Shown one piece after another: positions 5,841 through 11,012 of a DNA stretch of 11,012 nucleotides (its first letter is position 1; each line of letters begins with the position of its first letter). Made by a program: the position numbers and the translations under genes. The DNA is from JANRKH01 sp033761815 (GTDB taxonomy: Bacteria; Pseudomonadota; Alphaproteobacteria; Rickettsiales; Rickettsiaceae): contig JANRMF010000024.1 of NCBI GenBank assembly GCA_033761815.1, positions 1-11,012 of the forward strand, in the 5' to 3' direction. The notes below the pieces were generated by a model. The model saw only the letters and a program-made list of their open reading frames with translations, ran no database searches and was not told where the DNA came from.

Positions 5841-8800
5841 ATGAGAATTGTATCTACAATAGCAAATGAAGAACAAACACAAAGATATAACCAGATAAAA
5901 TTTGATCCAGGCCTTCTCCGTGATAACCCAGATTGGATGAAAGTTGCTAGTAATGACGGAAAAACCCTATTAGATATTGCCATTGAAGAGCAAAATACCT
6001 ATCTTCTAAATATTATATTAGACTTCGGATTTTCCCCTAATTTATCAGCAATAGTTCCTAATGAACATGCTCACTTGCAACTAAGTCCTCTTGGAAGAGT
6101 AGTTCAAAGAGCAACTGAGTTATTTGAAACTGAAAATCCTGATATACATACATTATTATCCCTAAATGCCATGAAAGATATACTCATAGATCATGGAGCT
6201 GATAAAATTCCATTTTCGCATGCAGCAAAAGAAAAAGCTCTCATAAAAAAACTTACAAATCACATTGGAATAAGTCAGAAACAAATTAATCGTAATAACA
6301 ATAATATTATTAATGAGAAGATAATTGAGCATCTTTTTAATGGCTTGCAACCAGATCAGGACATTCTAAGTAATTTTTATAACAGCTTAAAAGCTACTAT
6401 GCATAATACTATAGTAGCCTTAAAATCCCTAGCAACTGGTAACATTAAAGGTACAAATGGGATTGATGGATTTATTTGCGAGTTGCTTACAAATATACCA
6501 ATAGCTGGCTATATAGCTGGCTATGTTTATAACCAACATCTTGTTCGCGAGTTTAAAAAAGAAGCAGCATTTTTTACAAGTAATACTCAGACAGATGAAG
6601 TAGTTAATGATTTTTCTATAAGAATGGTACAATTTTATAAAGATGATATATTAGAACCTGACATGGATGTTGGATTAATAGAGCAGCTGGCATTTGCTAT
6701 CGACAAATCTTTTGATACAAGAGAAATAGCAGAAAGAGCTATCACTACATTCAGAAGAGCTCTTGGCCTAGCGCCGCCTTTGATACCAACAAATCAGACA
6801 TTAGGTATTAATGAAGAAGGCCATGAGAAACTTGCTAAAAATCTTATTGCAAAATTTATTTATTTTCTTAAATCTTATCCAGTCACTTACGATATAGATC
6901 TTGGAATTGTAGCTGCTGAAACAATGTTGCCAAGTGCATCAAAAATACATAATTTTAGTGTAAGAGATCTTGCATTAGATAATTCAGTGACAAATATTCT
7001 AAATAATATATTTCTTTTCGGGGCTATGTCGGAGTTAGCCTATGAAAGCAAAGCTATTATAGAAAAATGCGCAAAAAAATTGGGATTTGACTCTGGTATT
7101 AAGGATATATTAATCCAGCAGCATGATTTTATAAAATCTTTTGTTATTCACAAAGGTGATGAGTGTATTATAGTTTTTAGAGGAACTTATCATCATGAAG
7201 TAAACTGGTTTAGTAATTTTGATACTGCACTTGTTCATATTAATGTAAAAAATTACCCCATTAATGTACATAAGGGATTTTTCTCTGCGCTAACGAGCCA
7301 CTGGATAGAGTCTGAGCAAGTCGGGATAAAGCATAAAATTACCTCATACAAAAGCGATCACCCTAATGCAAAATATTATCTTGCAGGTCATTCATTAGGA
7401 GGAGCTCTTGCTCATTTATGCGCATTAAAGCTTGTTGATTTAGGGGTAGAGTCCAACAATATTTATCTTTATACTTACGGTCAGCCAAGATGCTATGACC
7501 AAATTAGTGATGACACTGTAAAATCTCTAATTCCAGAAAACCATTACTACAGAGTAGTAAACCAATTTGATCCGGTGATTGATCTTCCTGCCCAGGAAGG
7601 ATTTGGCCTAGTACCTAATTACAGACACTGCGGTACTTTGGTATATTTTAACGGACAAGTTCAGATGAATCCTCCTTCTGCAATAAACTTTGCCCAAAAA
7701 TTACTGAGGTGGCAGGAACATTTAATGTTTCCTTATATGCAAAATATAGAAAATGCTATAAAGATGAATCAAATAGCCCCAAAAGCTGGGGCCTCTTTAC
7801 TCTTTGAGACAAGAAAGCTCAAACAAATTATATCAGATAATAGTAGCTGGCACCATAAGATCAGCCAAGAAGAAATTGCAGATCACGCATTAACCCCATG
7901 GCATATTGCAGCTATTAAAGGTGATGTAGATACTATAAATGCCTTAGGTAATCAAATAATAGGTCAAAATACAATCAATACTCCAGATAAATATGGTATA
8001 AGTCCCTTAGATCTTGCCTTAGTCAACGGAAAAGATGATGCGGCTGCTGCATTAATTAAAAACAGAATAGCCACCGGCGGAAGCTCGAAGGTAAAATATT
8101 CAGCAAATCACAATAACTTGCTACCAGGCTTAAAAGAATATCTCCAAAATGGCGATTTTGCTCAAAGTCTTTTATCTTTCGTAGATATTCTTCCTATAGA
8201 AGAGACTAGCAAAAAAGAGGAAAGGAAAAAAATACTGAGCTACGCTTTGAGTAACAATAAATATTTTACTGCTCAAGCTTTTATCTCATTAGGAGTAGAA
8301 TATGATATAGCTGAGGCACTTGAGATATGGCTTTTAAAGGTTTGCGCCAAAGATTCAAAGCTAGAAGCTCTATACTACCACTTCACAGAAAAACTCAAGC
8401 AAAAAAGCAGCTGGGAGAAGACTAAAATTAAGCTAAAGTTACTAGCTTTGGAGAATAATAATATAAGCGTACTTGAAGATCTTTACCTTGGTGAAAATTT
8501 ATACGATGAAGAAGGTTATCACAAACTTGCTTCTAACGAAAGAACTAAGGCATTATCGAAAATATACAAAAAAGTAGGCTGGGAAATTTCTATAGAAGAA
8601 GCACGTTTTGGCTTGCACATAAACAAACTAGATTCATCAGGCAGTACTTTACTTTATAAATTAACAGTTCAAAGTAGGGACTATAATCAAGACAAGCTGG
8701 ATCATATAGATACTATCCTTAAATATGGAGCAGATATCAACCTTAGCGCAAGAGCAGATGGAAAAACCCCTCTTCATGCTGCAATTACAAGTTATGATGC

Positions 8801-11012
8801 AGTTGTTATAAAAAAACTTCTTCAAAAGGCTAATTTGCTTTCATTCCGCGCTAAGGATATAAGAGGAAATACCATTCAGGAGATAGATGAGATATGCGAG
8901 CAAACAGACATAAGTACATTACTTCAAGATAAAAAGAATGAGCTAGAAAAAGAAGAGCTAGTTCCAAAAAAATCTCAAAATACTCGCAAAACCTCTTATG
9001 TTAAACAAAAACCGACAGATAACCAAGAGGGTAATATTCCTGTAAATAGTGAGTATGAATCACTGCAACATAAACTAACTTCTATGATGCATAATAATCC
9101 TAAATCAAACAATGATAAAATAGATTCAGAGATAGGAGCCAAGTACAAATCTATTCCTAACGAAGGAGGTGGGGATTGTGCTGTATTTGCAGTGCGTGAT
9201 GCTCTTGTTTTGCCTAAGAATGTAGATGTTAATACTCTAAGAGTAGATATATGCCGCTCTGTGAAGATGCTTTATGATTTGTCTGAGTTGAACCTGAAGC
9301 ACAAGATAAAGGATCATATTGTTACAAATGAAGAAGACCAACAATATATACTAAATAAATTAATACCTAAATATAAGGAAGTTTTTAGTAATGAGTTTCC
9401 TATCATGAAAGGAGTTATTTTAAGGAAAATTCCTACAGACCAACAAAACCCCGACCCTTTCAGAGAAATAAGAGATATGATAACTGGGTGCGAGAGTTGG
9501 GAAGATTTTACCAACCAAAGTACTATTATAGGTCACTTAAGCCCTGCATTACGAGTTTTAGAGTATGTAACAGTTATGAATCTGACATCAATATTTCAGG
9601 ATCACACAGAATCATCAAAGAGAGAGATAAATATTGAGAACTACGTAGATTATGCAAGTAAGCAAGGTGTGTGGCTAAATAACTCTGAGATTGCGGCCTA
9701 TTTGCTTGGAAAGGGCTTCGTGCAAGAAGACATAGCAGATGAAATTATAGGCAAGGGTACTTATTTTAAATTCAAATCTGTAATTAATAATCAAACAATT
9801 TATATCCATAATAATGGTATTGATAGGCAGGGCGATGATGGAAACCTAAGCGCTGGAACCCACTGGCAAGCAGCAATATTAAATTTGGAATTATCCGACA
9901 AGGTTAGTTCAGATATACAAGAAGTAGAACAAAATCAAGCCAAACAGAGTTTTGTAAATTACCAAGATGCTCTTAACGAAGGTGATATACATATTGGTCT
10001 CGGAAACTACCAGGAAGCTATAAGCTCATATGATGAGGCAATTAAATTAAATTCTGACTACCTAGAGGATTATATTAATAAAGGACTCGCACTTGCTGCA
10101 TTAGAAGAAGAAAATAAAAAAATAGCAGAAGAGTCCGAAATTTCAATTCAATCAGAAGAAAAAGATCATATAACAAAACAAGTAGAACAAAATATAAAAC
10201 CTGAGAACCTCCCAAACTACAAAGATGCTCTTAAGAAAGGTAAGGAGCTTCTAGCTCTCAAAAAGTACGAAGATGCTATAGATTCATTCGATGAGGTAAT
10301 CAGACAAAACCCTAATGATGCAGCCGTATACCATCACAAAGGAGTTGGGCTTTTGATGCTCGGAAGGTACCATGATGCTATAGCTTTATTCAATAAGGCA
10401 ATCAGCTTAAACCCTGATCATGTAGATGCCCACTATAACAAAGGCCTTGCGCTTGAGAAGCTCGGAAACTACCAAGACGCCATAAACTCATATGATGCAG
10501 CACTTATAATAAATCCTAATTTAGCGCCTCTTCACAACAGCAAAGGTGCTGCGCTTTATTGTCTTAAAAACTATTCGGAAGCTGTAGACTCATATGCTCA
10601 GGCAATCAGAATAGATCCTGACTATGTAGATGCATACTTTAACAAAGGCATTGCGCTTGAGAAGCTCGGAAACTATCAAAATGCTATAAACTCATATGAT
10701 GAGGCAATCATACTAAAACCTAATGATCCAGATGCTTACAACAGCAAAGGCTATGCGCTTATTGAGCTCGGAAGGTACATAGATGCTATAGGATCATTCG
10801 ATGAGGCAATTAGACTAAAACCTGATCATGTAGATACCTACTATTATAAAGCTTTTGCACTTGAGAAGCTCGGAAGGCAGTTAGAGGCTATAAATTTATA
10901 TAATCAGCTAATTAGAATAGATCCTGACTATCTAGATGCTCACAATAACAAAGGAGTTATTCTTAGTAAGCTCGGAAGGCATATAGAGGCTATAGATTCA
11001 TTCAATGAGGCA
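5841..11012 (+). CDS. Giant lipase-ankyrin-OTU-TPR effector-like protein, 3' end beyond window
   Basis: I translated this frame from ATG 5841 to the right edge: 1724 codons, no stop, so the protein is longer. AAAAGG (5828-5833) ends 7 bases before the ATG. Order: ankyrin-like repeats (about 38-122); unassigned helical part (125-390); class 3 lipase domain (about 394-635) with VFRGT (445-449), GHSLGG nucleophile Ser518, Asp577 in NQFDP and probable His627 in WQEHLMFPY; ankyrin repeats (682-745 and 931-1020) around a degenerate helical part; OTU-like cysteine protease (about 1095-1350) with GGGDCAVFAV (Cys1113), W1278...E1283 and GTHWQAAI (His1341); a lone TPR (1374-1407); a Glu-rich linker; then seven full 34-residue TPRs from 1460 and an eighth cut by the edge. 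Such domains act on host lipids and ubiquitin, so a secreted host-directed effector is likely. No N-terminal signal peptide is visible; secretion route is unknown. Probably co-transcribed with the GTPase-like gene 29 bases upstream. Confidence 0.93.
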   Translation, partial: MRIVSTIANEEQTQRYNQIKFDPGLLRDNPDWMKVASNDGKTLLDIAIEEQNTYLLNIILDFGFSPNLSAIVPNEHAHLQLSPLGRVVQRATELFETENPDIHTLLSLNAMKDILIDHGADKIPFSHAAKEKALIKKLTNHIGISQKQINRNNNNIINEKIIEHLFNGLQPDQDILSNFYNSLKATMHNTIVALKSLATGNIKGTNGIDGFICELLTNIPIAGYIAGYVYNQHLVREFKKEAAFFTSNTQTDEVVNDFSIRMVQFYKDDILEPDMDVGLIEQLAFAIDKSFDTREIAERAITTFRRALGLAPPLIPTNQTLGINEEGHEKLAKNLIAKFIYFLKSYPVTYDIDLGIVAAETMLPSASKIHNFSVRDLALDNSVTNILNNIFLFGAMSELAYESKAIIEKCAKKLGFDSGIKDILIQQHDFIKSFVIHKGDECIIVFRGTYHHEVNWFSNFDTALVHINVKNYPINVHKGFFSALTSHWIESEQVGIKHKITSYKSDHPNAKYYLAGHSLGGALAHLCALKLVDLGVESNNIYLYTYGQPRCYDQISDDTVKSLIPENHYYRVVNQFDPVIDLPAQEGFGLVPNYRHCGTLVYFNGQVQMNPPSAINFAQKLLRWQEHLMFPYMQNIENAIKMNQIAPKAGASLLFETRKLKQIISDNSSWHHKISQEEIADHALTPWHIAAIKGDVDTINALGNQIIGQNTINTPDKYGISPLDLALVNGKDDAAAALIKNRIATGGSSKVKYSANHNNLLPGLKEYLQNGDFAQSLLSFVDILPIEETSKKEERKKILSYALSNNKYFTAQAFISLGVEYDIAEALEIWLLKVCAKDSKLEALYYHFTEKLKQKSSWEKTKIKLKLLALENNNISVLEDLYLGENLYDEEGYHKLASNERTKALSKIYKKVGWEISIEEARFGLHINKLDSSGSTLLYKLTVQSRDYNQDKLDHIDTILKYGADINLSARADGKTPLHAAITSYDAVVIKKLLQKANLLSFRAKDIRGNTIQEIDEICEQTDISTLLQDKKNELEKEELVPKKSQNTRKTSYVKQKPTDNQEGNIPVNSEYESLQHKLTSMMHNNPKSNNDKIDSEIGAKYKSIPNEGGGDCAVFAVRDALVLPKNVDVNTLRVDICRSVKMLYDLSELNLKHKIKDHIVTNEEDQQYILNKLIPKYKEVFSNEFPIMKGVILRKIPTDQQNPDPFREIRDMITGCESWEDFTNQSTIIGHLSPALRVLEYVTVMNLTSIFQDHTESSKREINIENYVDYASKQGVWLNNSEIAAYLLGKGFVQEDIADEIIGKGTYFKFKSVINNQTIYIHNNGIDRQGDDGNLSAGTHWQAAILNLELSDKVSSDIQEVEQNQAKQSFVNYQDALNEGDIHIGLGNYQEAISSYDEAIKLNSDYLEDYINKGLALAALEEENKKIAEESEISIQSEEKDHITKQVEQNIKPENLPNYKDALKKGKELLALKKYEDAIDSFDEVIRQNPNDAAVYHHKGVGLLMLGRYHDAIALFNKAISLNPDHVDAHYNKGLALEKLGNYQDAINSYDAALIINPNLAPLHNSKGAALYCLKNYSEAVDSYAQAIRIDPDYVDAYFNKGIALEKLGNYQNAINSYDEAIILKPNDPDAYNSKGYALIELGRYIDAIGSFDEAIRLKPDHVDTYYYKAFALEKLGRQLEAINLYNQLIRIDPDYLDAHNNKGVILSKLGRHIEAIDSFNEA
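10218..11012 (+). repeat. Tandem 102-base TPR-encoding repeats, continuing past the window
   Basis: Units begin at 10218, 10320, 10422, 10524, 10626, 10728, 10830 and 10932; the last is cut after 81 bases. Each encodes 34 residues of the TPR pattern (NKG-AL-KLG-Y--AI-SYDEAI-L-PD). Units 3 and 5 (10422 and 10626) match at 85 of 102 bases by eye, including a 25-base identical core (10447-10471 and 10651-10675). A separate earlier unit encoding YQDALNEGDIHIGLGNY starts at 9960. Confidence 0.9.

Noticed and set aside
6162..6632. Two minus-strand frames of 62 and 67 codons
   Set aside because: Both lie inside the giant plus-strand gene and have no start signals; they are shadows of AT-rich coding sequence.
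9314..9514. Minus-strand frame of 66 codons
   Set aside because: Antisense to the OTU insertion of the giant gene, without ribosome site or recognisable product.
10218..11012. Regular 102-base repeats as a CRISPR-like or satellite array
   Set aside because: The repeats are in frame, diverged and encode 34-residue TPRs; there are no unique spacers between identical repeats.
5841..11012. Spiroplasma (Mollicutes) origin because of the Spaid-like ANK+OTU pairing
   Set aside because: TGA ends hipA and hipB, and tryptophan is encoded by TGG throughout the long frames with no in-frame TGA, so the Mycoplasma/Spiroplasma code does not fit.

Overview
The window is AT-rich DNA using the standard code: TGA is the stop of hipA and hipB and is absent from the long frames. 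It reads as part of the accessory genome of an intracellular bacterium, most likely a Rickettsiales (alphaproteobacterial) endosymbiont. That placement is inference from content: ankyrin/TPR/OTU effector genes, a hipBA module, transposase debris, a LuxR-type regulator and a possible small palindromic element. A Legionellales or other protist/arthropod-associated host remains possible.

Layout. Bases 1-384 (minus) hold the first 128 codons of a LuxR-type HTH protein that runs off the left edge. Bases 385-769 have no convincing gene but carry a candidate promoter/dyad and a 59-base nested palindrome. Bases 770-2271 (minus) are an intact, 4-base-overlapping hipB-hipA pair of the HipBA type II toxin-antitoxin family, with a good sigma70-like promoter and an 18-base dyad over its -10. 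That promoter lies inside what looks like the decayed C-terminal end of a transposase gene (2296-2496). Bases 2497-2865 are mostly non-coding, with one small frameshifted frame behind a strong Shine-Dalgarno sequence and a weak terminator-like hairpin.

The right half is the prize: two large plus-strand genes 29 bases apart, probably one operon. The first (2866-5811, 981 aa) joins an N-terminal P-loop GTPase-like domain, a coiled coil, a long unassigned middle, four blocks of collagen-like Gly-X-Y triplets and an Ala/Gly/Val-rich hydrophobic stretch. The second starts at 5841 and stays open to the right edge (at least 1724 codons). It combines ankyrin-like repeats, a class 3 lipase domain (nucleophile in GHSLGG), more ankyrin repeats, an OTU-like cysteine protease (presumed deubiquitinase) domain with a large insertion, and a C-terminal array of 34-residue TPRs.

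Lipase, deubiquitinase, ankyrin and TPR parts in one protein point to a host-directed effector, comparable in logic to the ANK+OTU male-killing protein Spaid of Spiroplasma and to other reproductive-parasitism or Lot-class OTU effectors. The tightly linked GTPase/collagen-like gene could be its partner (delivery, localisation or immunity). That partnership is inference from gene order only.
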